Assembly (NCBI GenBank): GCA_963921825.1
Contig: OY997588.1
Span: 134,447,203 to 134,511,202 of the forward strand
DNA from: Erodium maritimum
Taxonomy: Eukaryota; Streptophyta; Magnoliopsida; Geraniales; Geraniaceae
Direction: 5' to 3'
DNA: 64,000 nucleotides
The notes beneath the pieces were generated by a model that was not told where the DNA came from, did no database searches, and was given only the letters and a program-made list of their open reading frames with translations. A program made the position numbers and the translations under genes. Every line of letters begins with the position of its first letter. Positions within the stretch are counted from its first letter, which is position 1. This document shows, in pieces, positions 11,084 through 23,200 of this stretch.

Positions 11084-13038
11084 GATACTGTAAAGACCAG
11101 AAAATTTAATTTGGGTTAATCTCTTGCAAAATGAAAAGTCGGGGTAGGAATTTGCAACGAGTGGATTTTGAAAGGAAAAATCAAAAAAAAGGGAAAAAGG
11201 CTAAACTGGACTGAGTTGGGGATTGGGCCAGCTTGGGCCCAATCTGTTTCACACACGCAGGCCCAATCCGCGAGTGAAACCCTATCCCTTTTACTGTGTC
11301 GGCTTCGTCTTCGTACGCTAACCAAGACACAGCGCCGCTCCCTCTCATTCGCGAGCTTCTCTCCCAGATCTCGAAAAATTGCTCGCTCCTCCTCACTTCT
11401 CCCTCGCCTCACTCTGCTTCTCACGCCGCCGTGTTGACGCCGCCGCCCTCGCTTCGCCCCTGTGTCGGTTTCGAGCGCGAGACAACCTCGCCAGAAACCC
11501 TCGACCAGGGTGTCTTCTCCGGCTTCGATTCGCGCCACGCCAGCGTCAGACACCGTCTACGGCTCGTCTTCCCTCGCTCCGTCCACCTTCCCGACAAGCT
11601 CAGTTTAGGCGAGTCTCACGGCCTGAATCTCTAAACTTCGTCATGGTCCCTTCGCCGGCGAGCATCGACTTCGCCAGATCTGGAGCTAGAGACGTTGGGT
11701 TGTTCTCCTGGCTTCAGAATCACGGTCACAACCCTCGCCGGAGACCCTGACGTGCTTCCCCAGCCACGACCGTCACTTACAGCGTCGCCACGAGTTCCCC
11801 CGGACTCCTCGCCGTCGCTGCCACCGTCGCCGGACCTCTGAGACAACCCTCACCGGAGCCCTCGTTTCAGGCTCGAGCAGACCAGGCTGAACTGGGCCAG
11901 GTCACCGGGCCAGTGATATTGGGCCTTGGGGCCAGGACTGTTTCAGTTGACTCTCGGGCCGGATCTTAAACCGGGTCTGGGCTCGGATCAGGCTTGGATC
12001 TGGGTACTGGACCCGGTCTGAACCGGGTTTGGGCTCGGATCCAGGTCAACCCGGTTCCAAAGAAAATCTGTTTTTAAAATCAGATTAACTAAATGATTTT
12101 GTTTAATGTAAGTTGGACAATTAAAGGTTTAATTAGACATCAAAGGACCTTGGGATAATATCGGGACTGATATCAGACTTTTTATCTATTAAATTCAACA
12201 CGACTTGAGTTCGCCCGAGAACTTGGACTTCTCCCAAGAAGACGGAGAGGAAGCTAGCTGGACAGCTGTTGATAGGAGTATTTGTTCGTAGGAAGACCAC
12301 AAGGTAGGGAAAGTCTGAATTACTTAATTAACGCATAGAATGCACGATTAGGATAATAAATTCGGAAAGGTCCTAGATTTGCCTATAGGATGCGAATAAC
12401 TAGAATAATCGTATTTCAATTACTAATAAATGGATGAGTCTAGTATGCATGCTTAGGACGATGACAATTAGTGAAGTGTGTTTTCAATACTTGAGAACTT
12501 GATTTACTGGTAGAGAGGCTGGGAAGAGCTCTCGGATTAGTTGTGTGCTAGTTTCACATGCTTGGTTGCTAGTTATTAGGTTAGCTTAAGAGTCTAATGA
12601 AACTAGATTAGCTCGTATGATTGAATGCTAAATTGTTCGTTCACATGATGGTTGATTGGTTGAATGTGTACTTGGTTGATTGAGTGTGTGCATTGATATA
12701 ACTGTTGATTGAACGGATGATCGAGTATGACTGGTTGTGCCAGGGGGTACAATCAGGTGATCGATGTACCGCTGGTTCGTGACAGGTAAGCATACGGTAA
12801 GTGTGGAGTGTATTGGATGCCTTTGTATTGATGAACGTGTGTACCTCTGAGATTGAGGATTAAGTGAACGTCTTTGGTGTATTGTGGTGAAAGTGTGATT
12901 CGATGAGGATTGGTCGATGGACGTATTAGTGTATGCTTTCCTTATTCTTGTTTATTAATGCTGGTTCCTTTATTCTTATCCTTGAAATGTATGCTGTTTG
13001 TTTGTTTGCTTGGTGGTTGTTTGTTTCGGTACTACACC

Positions 13039-13059
13039 GGGGGGGGGGGGGGGGGGGGG
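13039..13059 (+). repeat. Run of 21 G
   Basis: Homopolymer G run inside the solo LTR. It can form quadruplex DNA, and its length is prone to sequencing error. Confidence 0.9.
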
Positions 13060-13135
13060 TTAATCCGGTGCCGATGAGGTGATTGGAGTTGGACAGATAC
13101 AGTGAGTTAACGACTGAGTTTAGAGCCTGAGGGTA

Positions 13136-13297
13136 TTGGTTACTGGATATTATAAGAGTTGAGTATTGGCAGATCCTGCGGGATATTCATTGGTTACTGG
13201 ATATTATAAGAGTTGAGTATTGGCAGATCCTGCGGGATATTCATTGGTTACTGGATATTATGAGAGTTGAGTGTTGGCAGATCCTGCGGGATATTCA
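13136..13297 (+). repeat. Tandem repeat, 3 x 54 bp
   Basis: Units start at 13136, 13190 and 13244, each with TTGGTTACTGGATATTAT and GGCAGATCCTGCGGGATATT. Shorter CCTGCGGG-containing units follow to about 13390. The related minus-strand LTR has the same CCCGCAGG words at 37300-37440. Confidence 0.9.
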
Positions 13298-14329
13298 TTG
13301 GTTATTGGGCCTGCGGGCATTTGGTTATTGGACCCTGCGGGGCATTGGTTATTGGGCCTGCGGGCAATTGGACAGTTTACCCTGCGGGGAAAGGGTTACT
13401 CATTGTTTCACCCCAAGGAACTGCATCCCAGTGGGTGCACTACTTGGTTCCCTATGACATATGGTCCTTTGGAGGCATTTCTGGGAATCCCGATGATAAG
13501 CGCCCATTTGGGATTGTTTCCGGTGCCCCGACGCATGTGCTTCCTCTGGACCGAGGGAAAATCTGATATGATATGGATACTCTGGTGGATCGGAATGTGG
13601 GAACCGATGTGATCCCAGAATCTATCCATGGATCGGAGGCTTGAGAAAGCGAGTGGTTGGCAAGATATTGATTATTCCCATTTTTACTATTATTGATCCA
13701 TTAAAGTATTTATTATGAACTTCTTTTACGTTACTGTTATCTTTGAAGAAGCGAGGTTATTTCATCACAACGGATTCCATAACATTTCTTTAATTAATAG
13801 TGTTTACTTGTTCCCAGTGTGATGGGTTTCTATTTTATTATAATGTTCTCTATTTATTCTCTGGGAAGTTATCGTTATCCTTGAGAATGCACTATTGATA
13901 TTGTTACTTCTTATTTGTTTATTACATCCTTTGGTCTAAGGGTTTTAAATACTTTTGTGACATCGAATTAGAACAGTTTTAATATTAAACTTGGAGACTA
14001 GGGTCATTTACGATTTTCCTACTGAGCGTAAGCTCACCCCTATTTGTTTATTTATAATGTGTACAGGTATGCTTGAGATTTGGGGGAATTCGAGGCTCGG
14101 GAGCTTCCGGATGTCTTGAGGATTGTATTAGAGATGTGTTGGTCCACATTGTTGACTTTATTTACCTTATGTTACTTATCAAGTTTTGACCTCTGTTTTG
14201 TTGGATTATTGAGAAATACTTTGGACTCGTTTTCAGTTGTAAAAGAATTTATTACAGTTTTATTACTTTTACCTCGTTTGTTTTAGGTCACGTCTCGAGT
14301 CCGGCCAAAATCGGATTTGGGGCGTGACA

Positions 14330-16620
14330 GATAACAATTCATCCGCCAACAAAGCTTCACCATGCCATAGAGAACGAGTGTACTCCACATTCCAGTATCC
14401 ATTATCCCAGAAAAACGAAACATGTTTGTGCTTGAGAAGGGACACTCGGTACAATCTCGGAAATCGGTAACAAAATGGCCTGTCCCCCAGCCATCTCTCC
14501 TCCCAAAATTTGGCTCTACACCCATCGCCCACCTGCCAGTGCACGAACTGGCCTCCAAAAACATTGATGAATCTTGGGTCATTGGCTAACCCGATCAGGT
14601 GATGTATCAAAAAGGATTTCCCGGGCTTATCAAGTTTACCCAAGTCCCATTCTTGTGAGTCCCAGCCATAAATAGCACAGACTGCACGTTTCCATAAACT
14701 ATCTTCTTCCTCTGCGAAACGCCACCACCATTTTGCTAATAGGCTAACATTCACTTCCTCTAGTCTCATTAATCCCAGTCCACCTCCTGCCTTAGGTTTG
14801 CAGACTTTCTCCCACTTCACTTTATGTATGACCCTCCTAGTCACACTGTTCTGCCACAGGAATTTTTGTTGCCATTTTTCCATGGATCGGATTACTGATT
14901 TAGGAGCCTGAAACAGGGACATGTAAAAGATAGGGAGTGCTGCAAGAGTTGATTTAATCAACACTATTCTCCCTGCTAAACTCTAGTGTTTTGCTTGCCA
15001 AAGATTTAACGCTGCTTTGAACTTGGAAAGGACCGGCTCCCAGAAAGCAGTGAGTCTCGGATTCTGCCCCAAATTGAAACCCAAATATCTGATCGGAAAC
15101 TGAACTACTCTGCAGCCCAAGGTCGCCTCCACTTGCTCGGTCGACAGGGAAGGACAATTCAGGATGACGGCCTCAGATTTGTGGAAGTTAACTTTAAGAC
15201 CTGAAATGTTTTGGAACCCTTCGAGAATATTTTTAACATCCAGCAGCTCTTCGACTTTACCTTTAACAAAGAGGATCGTGTCGTCCGCAAATTGCAAATG
15301 TGACAGACAAAGTCCTGCTCCCAAATCAATTCCTCTAAATTTTCCGGCTCTAATCCCTTCCTCCAAGGCCTGGTGTAAGCCCTCCGCCGCCAATAGGAAG
15401 ATGAACGGTGATAGGGGGCACCCTTGCCGTAGACCATTCTCAATTGCAAAGTCCGAACTAGGCGAACCATTGACCAAAACCGAGCCAAAAGCTCGGAAAC
15501 AACCAAACATCCACGCTCGCCACTTAGAGCCGAACCCCATTGCCTCCATTACTTCATCCAAATATGCCCAAATCACTTTATCATAGGCTTTTTCGAAATC
15601 AAGTTTTAAAATGATCGCCTCCTGTTTTGATCTCTTAATCAATTGTACAATCTCCGAGGCTATCAATACTCCGTCCACCAGCTGTCTCCCAGCTACAAAA
15701 CCACTCTGACAGTCACTTATAAGAACCTCAATCACCTGCTTGAGTCTATTTGCCACTATCTTTTCCAATATTTTGTACGGACCCGAGATCAGGCTAATCG
15801 GTCTGAAATCTGTCATGCGCACAGGGCTTGAAACTTTAGGAATAAGGACTACAAATGCCGAGTTTAATCCTTTCCCCACCATTGCCGATCCCTGGAATTC
15901 TTCAATGAAAGCTACCACGTCCGGCCCAACTATATTCCAGCAGGCTTTATAAAAACATAACGAGAAACCATCGGGTCCCGGTGCTTTGTCCCCAGCACAA
16001 TCCAATACCGCTTGGTCAATCTCCTCACGAGTGATGCGAGCTTCCAGTTCTTCCTGTTGAATTAAAGACAAACGTTTGAAAGGAAGAGGCGGTAGACATA
16101 CCCTTTGACCCGAGGGTCTTTCAAAACGTTTAGAGAAATGAGACGCTGCTACTGCCTTTACATCATCCGGGTCGTCCACCAAACCTGCTTCACCCTCCAG
16201 TTGGTCTATGGCCTTGTGCGCAGTGTTTAGGTTTGCCAGCTTATGATAGAATCGGGAACAGTTATCGCCATGTCTAGCCCAATTTACTCTGGCCTTCTGG
16301 CACCAGATGCTTGATAACTGTTTTTGTTTCACAACAAGCTCAGAATTAAGTTCATTTCTCTTTGCACACTCAACATCGGTTAAAGGCCTGTCTTCACAGA
16401 TCATATCCATTTCATCCAATTGTCTAATCAAGCTTTCCACTTCATAATCTAATCTGCCAAAGACTTCTTTGTTCCACACCTGTAAATCCGTTCTCAAACT
16501 TCTCAATTTAAACCACAACCTGTAGCGAGCCGAGCTTGTGCACGAGTATGAGTTCCATAAAGTCTCCACTGAGTTCAAAAAATCTTTATGGCCTAGCCAC
16601 GCCTTCAGGAATCGAATCGT
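14330..16620 (-). pseudogene. LINE ORF2, reverse transcriptase part
   Basis: Long minus-strand reading from about 16620 with the RT landmarks GPDGFSLCFYKACWNIVG, PVRMTDFRPISLISGPYKIL, FEKAYDKVIWAYL, GLRQGCPLSPFIFLLAAEGL and the catalytic FADDTILF (about 15270-15293), then PIRYLGFNLG. The enzyme copies LINE RNA at a nicked target. A single TAG near 14982 (expected TTG, Leu) splits the frame between WQAKH and SLAGRIVLIKSTLAALPIF; both sides are in the same frame. The domain is otherwise open, so the copy is fairly young, but it lacks the endonuclease and is inactive. Confidence 0.9.
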
Positions 16621-17127
16621 CCACCGGGGTCAAAGAAGTCGCTGGAGCACCCGACCCTCCCACCAGACCTCAACCAGCCGACCAACGTTGAGGGGGGCCA
16701 AGAGAAGCATGCGAAGGCAGGGCAGCCTCCTATGCAGGGATGAACCGACCCGGTAGGGGTGGGTGGAGTCGATGTTGGACTATACCGACAGACCCGGGAC
16801 AGCCAGTGCTGGGAGGTCCCGGGCAGCCCGCAACAACAACTCAGTTCTTTTATCTGCTTTCTCGTTATTTACATTATTTCTGGAACAATTTATTTCTTGC
16901 GTTGCTTAGGACTTTACATTTCATGTCTCGCTGTTTTGAGACGTTGGTAAGGAGTTGTCTTGAGTTTTTGCCTACGATTTCAAGTAGGCTATTATTATGG
17001 GTCCATGAGCGCTGGGCCTACTACGGTCGGCTCGGACATACATCTGGAACTTGGGGCGGTCACGCCCTATCTTGTTTGATTACCTTTGGGTATTAATGCA
17101 ATTCTCCGGTTACCCATTTCAAAAAAA

Positions 17128-17484
17128 TATTATTAGTCATTATAAAAACGTATAATCGATATGAGACCAATTCATCATATATATGTATAAAATATTTGTG
17201 ATCAATTCATAAAGATATGTATATAATTTGTGACCAATCCATAAAAACATACAAATAACATGTAACTAAAACACAATTTGACATTTTCAAACTTTAGATA
17301 GTTTAGTGTTTGCGACCAATACATAAACGAATGTTTCTACCTATAACCTTAAAATGAAGTACGAATTTAGGTTCATGGACAAATAGGTTTAAGTTTGGGA
17401 TAAGAGGAACTTAATTTTAATAAATAACTGACAAAAGGTTGAGAGAATTAACAGTTAATTCTAACAATTAGGTTATGTTATCGA
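17128..17484. other. AT-rich intergenic stretch
   Basis: No gene. AT-rich, with the loose word TGAC/GACCAAT(C/A)CATAAA repeated about every 50 bp (for example 17195, 17230, 17310). This may be a decayed tandem repeat. Confidence 0.4.
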
Positions 17485-18551
17485 GATTCAACTTCTCTCT
17501 AAAATCCTCTCCTACCTCTGTAACCTTAGCTCTTTGTCCTGTTGTCGTCGGCGACTTTTCGGGTCCTTAGGGTCGTCCGCGAAAGTCGTTGGAGGTTGTC
17601 TCTCGTTTTCTCCCTTCTCCTTTCTCTTCTATCGTTGCTTTCTCTGGTTTTTCATGTGCCTTTCCCCTCGATTTTTCCTTTGTACTTTTTAGATCTAGGG
17701 TTTTCATACCATATCTAGCTTTCCCTGCCTTCTCCGTTGTGATTTTGTTCGTGTTTCACCACTTTCCCCTCTCTTTTCTCGTTCGGTCGAGCTTTGAGAG
17801 GCTTGAGGCGAACTCTCCTCTATGGGTCGTCGTGAGTGTTGGCTCCAGCAGGCTATCTCTCTAGTAGTTGAGCAGTACACGGAGATTTTCGTTCCGTTCG
17901 TTGGTGGGTTTGGGTTTTTTCGTGACTCGCTGTTGGTCGTTGGGTCGGACTCCATTTCTCGTCTTTTTGGTGACGAGATCCGAGTCACAAATCTCTTTCT
18001 CTTCCCAGTGGTGTTGGCCCTAGGGTTGTTTTTTGGCGATGAGTCTGGTGCAACGGTGGTGCTGCGATCTACGGGGTCTCTCGGTTAGCTTCATCCCTCT
18101 CTTCCCTTAGTGCTCCCCCTCTCCTCGATCCGGTATGGTCGGGGCCACCTGTTGCGGTGGTGTTTGCCTGTTTGGCATATTCTAAGTTATTGGGTTGAGG
18201 GGTTGAGGTCTCCGGTGGATTTTGTTGGCGTCTCAAGGTGGTCCAGCAAGGTTGTGGCGTCGCGGCTCTATTCGATTTGATTGGTACTTTAGGGTTTTTT
18301 CTTTTGGTTGGGCCTGATTTCAGGCTCAACGGGCATGGGGCCTTGGTTTTAACTGTTTTGCACTTGTGTGCTGTTTATTTGCCTATCTGGTTTTTAGACA
18401 TTTCTTTCTCTTAGTTTGCTTCATGTTTTATCTGGGTATTGTTTAGCCATTTCTTCTGTTTGATTTCTCTTGTCTTACTGTCAGATGTTTTTTGAGGGTT
18501 TGTTTTCCTTGATTTGTCTCTTCATTTTGAAGAACAAGTTCATTATAATAA
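17485..18551 (+). mobile_element. Possible non-autonomous LINE-like retroposon
   Basis: A pyrimidine-rich start (CTTCTCTCTAAAATCCTCTC), a GC-rich body without a lasting frame and a T-rich 3' part resemble the two better supported retroposons at 24694-25816 and 48708-50343. The 3' end would be hidden by the solo LTR inserted at 18552. No poly-A or target duplication was seen. The small ORFs inside do not look like a known protein. Confidence 0.35.
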
Positions 18552-21028
18552 TGTCACGCCCCGAATTTGGTAGAACCGAACCCGGAACCCGAACGGTGAA
18601 ACAATAAAACAGTTTTCAAACATTTTAATAAACCGCTTAAAATTACCACTTTGAGTTAAACAAAATAATATTTTACAACTGAAAACACGTCCAAAACAAG
18701 CGAACAAAAATCAAAGTGTACGTCGCTAAACTCCCAAAAACCCGGACTCCCGCTCCCAGCTCTTCAAGCTTCGAGAGTTCCCCTAGTCCGTCTCGCGACC
18801 AGTACCTGTAGGAAAAGAAGCTAGGGGTGAGCGTTCGCTCACCACCACGGATACCAGACTGACTACGGCATACTAGCAGAAAATGTCGGAAACACCAACA
18901 ACAAACCAAACACCGGGGACTACTATCCCCAAACTCAAGTAACCCGACTGTCACGCGAAAACTGTTACTTTCCCCAACCAACTCAATCCTGGACGCGTAA
19001 TGTAGACCCGACACAGCGGTTACGACCTCCACCAAAGACGCAAAAGATAACCACGCAACACCCAAGATCACAAAGGATCGCACTCCAGCTACTCAGTGCC
19101 GGTTGCTAACCGGTTGGGCTTGAGGTTGCCCCACGCAACTTCCCCCGAACGCAGTCGGGCCAGTCGGTCGACCTGTTAGCGATATATACAGCGATACTTT
19201 TCCGATAGCTAGTCGGAAGGGGAGCCGCCCTTCATCGCCGAAGAAATGCACAACTTTACCGATGGTTAGTTGGAAGGATAGCCAACCCCCACGCGCGCGA
19301 CCACATGACCCCTTTATCGCAGAAGAATGCACAATTTTACCGATGGTTAGTCGGAAGGCTAGCCAACCCCCACACGCGCGACCACAGGACCCCTTTATTG
19401 TCAGGCGGGCCCTAACCTCCATGCAATCACAGTCAAAACCAAATGACACACAACACCCCGCAAAGAAAGAGAATACAACAACACGACTAACTACCACTCG
19501 GCAAGTCAGTCAACCAACACGGGTTCAACTCCCCACGGGCACACATGGCCACCCACAACACACCAACAGTAACATACGGGTTCAACACCCTAACGACACT
19601 CATGGCCACCCACGACACACCAACAGTAATATACGGGTTCAACACCCCAACGGCACTCATGGCCACCCACAACACACCAACAGTAATATACGGGTTCAAC
19701 ACCCCAACGGCACTCATGGCCACCCACGACACACCAACAGTAATATACGGGTTCAACACCCCAACGACACTCATGGCCACCCACAAACACAAACAATTCA
19801 ATCAACCTCCGGGCACAACCAAATGCCATCAGTATTTCCATTGTTCGATAAGTTCACTTATCCTACGACACTACCAAGTGTCACATGCATTTCTATTGTT
19901 CGATACGTTCACGTATCATACGACACCACTACGTGTCGCCTGCATTTCTAGTGTTCGATAAACTTACTCATCCTACGACACCACTAGGTGTCACATGCAT
20001 TTCTACTGTTAACTTTCCCTAGTCAAGGCCGAGATCCAGCTACTTTTCCCTACCTCGTAATGCTTTCCCAAAAGTCCACGCCCAAGCTCCGGCGTGCTCC
20101 AGAATTACCCGTTTAGCCTCCTCTTTCCACGGTCGGCGACACGGTCTACAATGATTACAATTAACACACTTTTTAAGTTCGCAGGCAAAGCTGAATTTTA
20201 ATAAGTTTGACGCCCAAAAGCAACACCGGTAATTTCGATCACTCCCAAACTTCCCAATTACTCGACATTGTCAACAATGGGCCCAGAAAGGCCCGATTCG
20301 CCCGGCTCGGCGAATCTGCCCGGGATCGGAAAACGCCCTTCCGGGGCTCCGAAAATTCCCGTTTTCGTTTCTACGATCTTAGAATAATTCAAGGGTTCCA
20401 ATGCAATCGACGGAATCAATTTCCGACTTCCGAGCGATTTAATTCGCGTTTAAAGTTTCTAAACCCGAAATTTCCAACTTTCACAATTTAATCCCATAAT
20501 TTGTTCCGGGTGTGAATTATCGATTCGGGGATCGTCCAAAACCACCCGAACACGAAAAACCCAAGGCCCGGGTAAGTGGACCCCACACGGCCACAATGGG
20601 AAAATTTCATTTTCGCCCCAAAACGTTCCTAACGAACCCCAAACCTCAACCATTCATCTTTAAACCAATTCTAACCAAAACCCAACTATATTTGACTCGT
20701 TTAAACTCAAACCCTAAAATTGAAACGTACCAAAACGAGAAAATATTGGGTTCTCACCGTAGGGAATGACGATGGGAGCTCGATTCTTCAGCCGTTGAGA
20801 CGATCCGTCGGTCGGATCGTCGAGAAATCGCAAAACCCTAACTCCTCCTTCTCTTTCTCTCTCTTCCTCCTTCTCTCCACTTTCTCTCTCTTCCCTTTCT
20901 TTTTTTCTTTTCTCTGAAATGGCCGAGACCTCCCCTTTCTTTCCTTTTGTTTTGTTCAAAAACACCAACTACCCCTTATTTACAAAACTACCACTCCTTT
21001 CCTTATTTACAATCTGTGATTGTAGGCA
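18552..21028 (-). mobile_element. Solo LTR, gypsy type, minus strand
   Basis: The left edge TGTCACGCCCCGAATTTGG is the reverse of the chromovirus LTR end. Homology to 6572-9575 runs in reverse order through the 57-58 bp tandem block (about 19530-19790) up to about 21005. AATAA flanks both sides (18547-18551 and 21029-21033), supporting 21028 as the right edge, but the duplication is low in complexity and the edge starts unlike its relatives, so that edge is less sure. No internal region. Confidence 0.65.
19530..19790 (-). repeat. Tandem repeat, about 57 bp units
   Basis: About five units built on ACTCATGGCCACCCACGACA plus ACACCAACAGTAATATACGG. Because 57 is a multiple of three, frames stay open and give a repetitive MATHDTPTVIYGFNTP peptide. 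That is a repeat artefact, not a gene. Confidence 0.85.
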
Positions 21029-22890
21029 AATAATGTGTCACTTCACTCTCTTGATAATGAGGATGACATGGAAAATCGTAACAACCCGACTTATTAATCA
21101 CACTAAAGTTTGTGTTTTAGATGGGTATTTATATTAACCAATCACCCCAAAGTTTAATCATTTTCTTATTCGGTACAACCCGTACCATGAATTCGACCTA
21201 ACTAAGATTAAGAGGAAAAATTAAAAGGAAAAAGACTTAATCATCTACAGAGATCACATAAACACATAAGTAAACGAATCTTAACACATAAATCCATCTA
21301 TCCAAACATCACAAGACATGAGAAAAAGAAGGTTCTATGATGTACCTGAATCATGAAGACACTGAAGATTAGAGTTAGAGAGTACTTTAACTATAGGCTT
21401 CGTCTTGCCATCAATCTCCTTCTCGGACCGTTATGTTGGTCATTCTTGCTTCGAATGTCGAAAATTGCTCGCTCCAAGACAAGGACGTCTCCTCCAAACC
21501 TCAGACTAACCCTCACGTAGAGACCTCAATAGTGGTCTCAAGGATGTGTGGAAGTTATTTAAATGTTGAGGTCAAGGTCTTTATTTATAGGCTCAACTGA
21601 TCCCTTCACGACTATAGGCTATGCCTTCACGCTGTGTAAAATGTGAGAAACTTCACATCGTAAGAGGGGTGTCTACACGGTGTAAGGGTCTTCACACCGT
21701 GGTTGGAAAATGACTTCACGACGTGAAAGGAAGACGAAGGGCTTCACGGTGTGACAAATGAGGTGCATGACGTGTAACTTTTGTCTCTAGTGCATCCTTC
21801 GTCAGGATGCTATCATGTGTTTGATCCTACACGACGTGTAGGCTGAGGCTACACGACGTGTAACTCTAGGGAAAATTCCTTTTACAACTACTTTTTTCGG
21901 TGTTGGATTGGCTCGGCTTTCAAAGGTCCTAGATCAGCTTCCTCCTATATGGTTCCTCGAGTTACCTATAAAGAAGAACACACAGAGTAGAAAGACGAAA
22001 AACAAAAAGGGAAAAGGAAAGACGTTTAATCTATACTAAATGAGGATGATTTTGATTAAAACGTGTGAAACTGCGATTGAATAATACATACAAATGGGAC
22101 CCCATTAGTAGTCAAAACGAGTTGGCATGTGTTCGGAAAGACCAAAGGAGCTAGAACAACGACAAAGCCATGTCAGGGTCTAATACCCAAAGAGATCGAC
22201 GAGACCCCAACACAACCACGATGGCAGAACGAGACGGAGAAAGAGTGAACCACTAAACACCAAGCACAACAGAAGGACAAATTTAGACTTTCTAAAGAGG
22301 GAGGGAGCGTTGACGGAGTAGAGAAACTCAATAATCACCAGGCAAGAAAAAATCATATTAGAGAAAGGGAGAAGCAATCGACGAGCTCTAAGTCGAATCC
22401 TCATCACAACTCTGGCAACTAGCCAGCGTGTGACGAGGGGCGACTACGGAAAAACAGAGAAAATACTGAGGAGATCACCCACGTGAAACCCTAATCAGCA
22501 TCGGAGCCATGCCAACGCTAGCCCCCAACACCATGAGATATGACACGCCAAAGCTCAAGCTTGGCCATAGATTCTGGAGGAGGTGATAGCTCATCATCGA
22601 TTCTGGTTGACCAACATAGACACCGAATAAAGTTGCAGAAGAACCAGGTTTTGGTGAAGACGGGGGAGAATCAGGTTTGTGCGTGTCTCTAAATGTTTCG
22701 ATAGTCAACGATTCAGCGGACCCGTATCCATTGAAAAGGCTGAGTGTCAATATCAACTGTTTCCTCGACGTCAAATTTAAAATCCGTAGATTCAACTGAC
22801 AAGAGAGTGTATGCCGAAGATTTGAGAAAAATGGCATATTTAATGGGCATAATAAACTCATACTAAACCCTATTGTGACGGCTCCTAGAC
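21029..22890. other. Unassigned repeat-derived DNA with palindromic word cluster
   Basis: No convincing gene. At 21079 GTAACAACCCGAC resembles the start of some gypsy LTRs, but no matching end was found. At 21610-21870 there is a cluster of self-complementary words with an ACGT core, such as TTCACGACGTGAA and CTACACGACGTGTAG. A minus-strand frame of 199 codons ending at 22475 has no recognised domain and may be chance or a captured gene fragment. Confidence 0.4.
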
Positions 22891-22919
22891 CATGTGCAAC
22901 GCAACGAACCAGATAACAG

Positions 22920-23020
22920 ATTGGGACACGTGGCCCTCTATTTAGCGGGTCGGCATCGCGGGTCACACTTTGTGGCGCGTGATTTTTGTGGCGCCAACCC
23001 GCTAAATAGCGGGTCATGGT
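22920..23020. repeat. Subterminal palindrome repeats (AACCCGCTAAATAGCGGGTC type)
   Basis: TATTTAGCGGGTC near 22930 and CCCGCTAAATAGCGGGTC near 23000 share a palindromic core with sites at 29115-29200. The first lies just upstream of a decayed Harbinger ORF1, suggesting these are terminal sequences of one DNA transposon family. Confidence 0.5.
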
Positions 23021-23200
23021 CACGGTCTGCGGCCTGCTATCACAGGTCATTGGGTCGTAGGTTCGGGGTTGCATGCCAGTTAACCATGGGACGACACGTG
23101 GCCAAGTGGGACAAAAAAATCAAGTTGTTGCCAACGGTCAGTATTAGTTACTTTTTTATAATTAAATTAAGCCTGAATTAAACAATAAAAAACAAATTCC

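Larger units (their letters stand above)
11089..14329 (+). mobile_element. Solo LTR (3241 bp), gypsy type, inside the LINE
   Basis: It starts TGTAAAGACC and ends GGGGCGTGACA, with flanks GATAC (left) and GATAA (right), a 5 bp target duplication with one mismatch. It has no primer site, coding region or second LTR, so it is a solo LTR left by LTR-LTR recombination. Its 3' end (TCGAGTCCGGCCAAAATCGG) matches the minus-strand LTRs at 31784 and 36472, its closest relatives here. It contains a run of 21 G, three 54 bp tandem units and a zone of GC-rich words at about 11880-12060. Confidence 0.8.
10217..16620 (-). mobile_element. Minus-strand LINE, 5'-truncated, with ORF2 (RT)
   Basis: Poly-T at 10217-10227 is the poly-A tail of a minus-strand LINE. 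Upstream on that strand lie a short 3' UTR and ORF2 (reverse transcriptase then zinc-binding zf-RVT domain), ending at about 16620 within ORF2, so the endonuclease and ORF1 are absent. It is a typical 5'-truncated L1-clade plant LINE. It sits inside the plus-strand LINE and is split by a solo LTR at 11089-14329. No clean target duplication was identified. Confidence 0.85.
285..17127 (+). mobile_element. Plus-strand LINE with ORF1 but no ORF2, split by later insertions
   Basis: Three separated pieces belong to one LINE: about 285-1483 (5' UTR and first part of ORF1), 9581-10216 (rest of ORF1 with its zinc knuckle) and about 16621-17127 (ORF1 tail and 3' end, finishing in seven A at 17121-17127). 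The reading sense resumes exactly after the 5 bp duplication that flanks the gypsy element. No reverse transcriptase is present between the ORF1 tail and the poly-A, so the copy looks like an internally shortened, non-autonomous LINE. The 5' boundary is approximate, and the 16620 junction with the minus-strand LINE shows no clean target duplication. The three-piece reading is an inference from ORF1 continuity. Confidence 0.7.

Noticed and set aside
19262-19951. Open frame of 229 codons with repeated MATHDTPTVIYGFNTP-like peptide
   Set aside because: It is a 57 bp tandem repeat inside a solo LTR; the length being a multiple of three keeps frames open. No start context, domain or gene structure.
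22475-23074. Minus-strand frame of 199 codons
   Set aside because: No recognised domain, no splice or promoter support; part overlaps palindromic transposon-end sequence. Kept only as unassigned.
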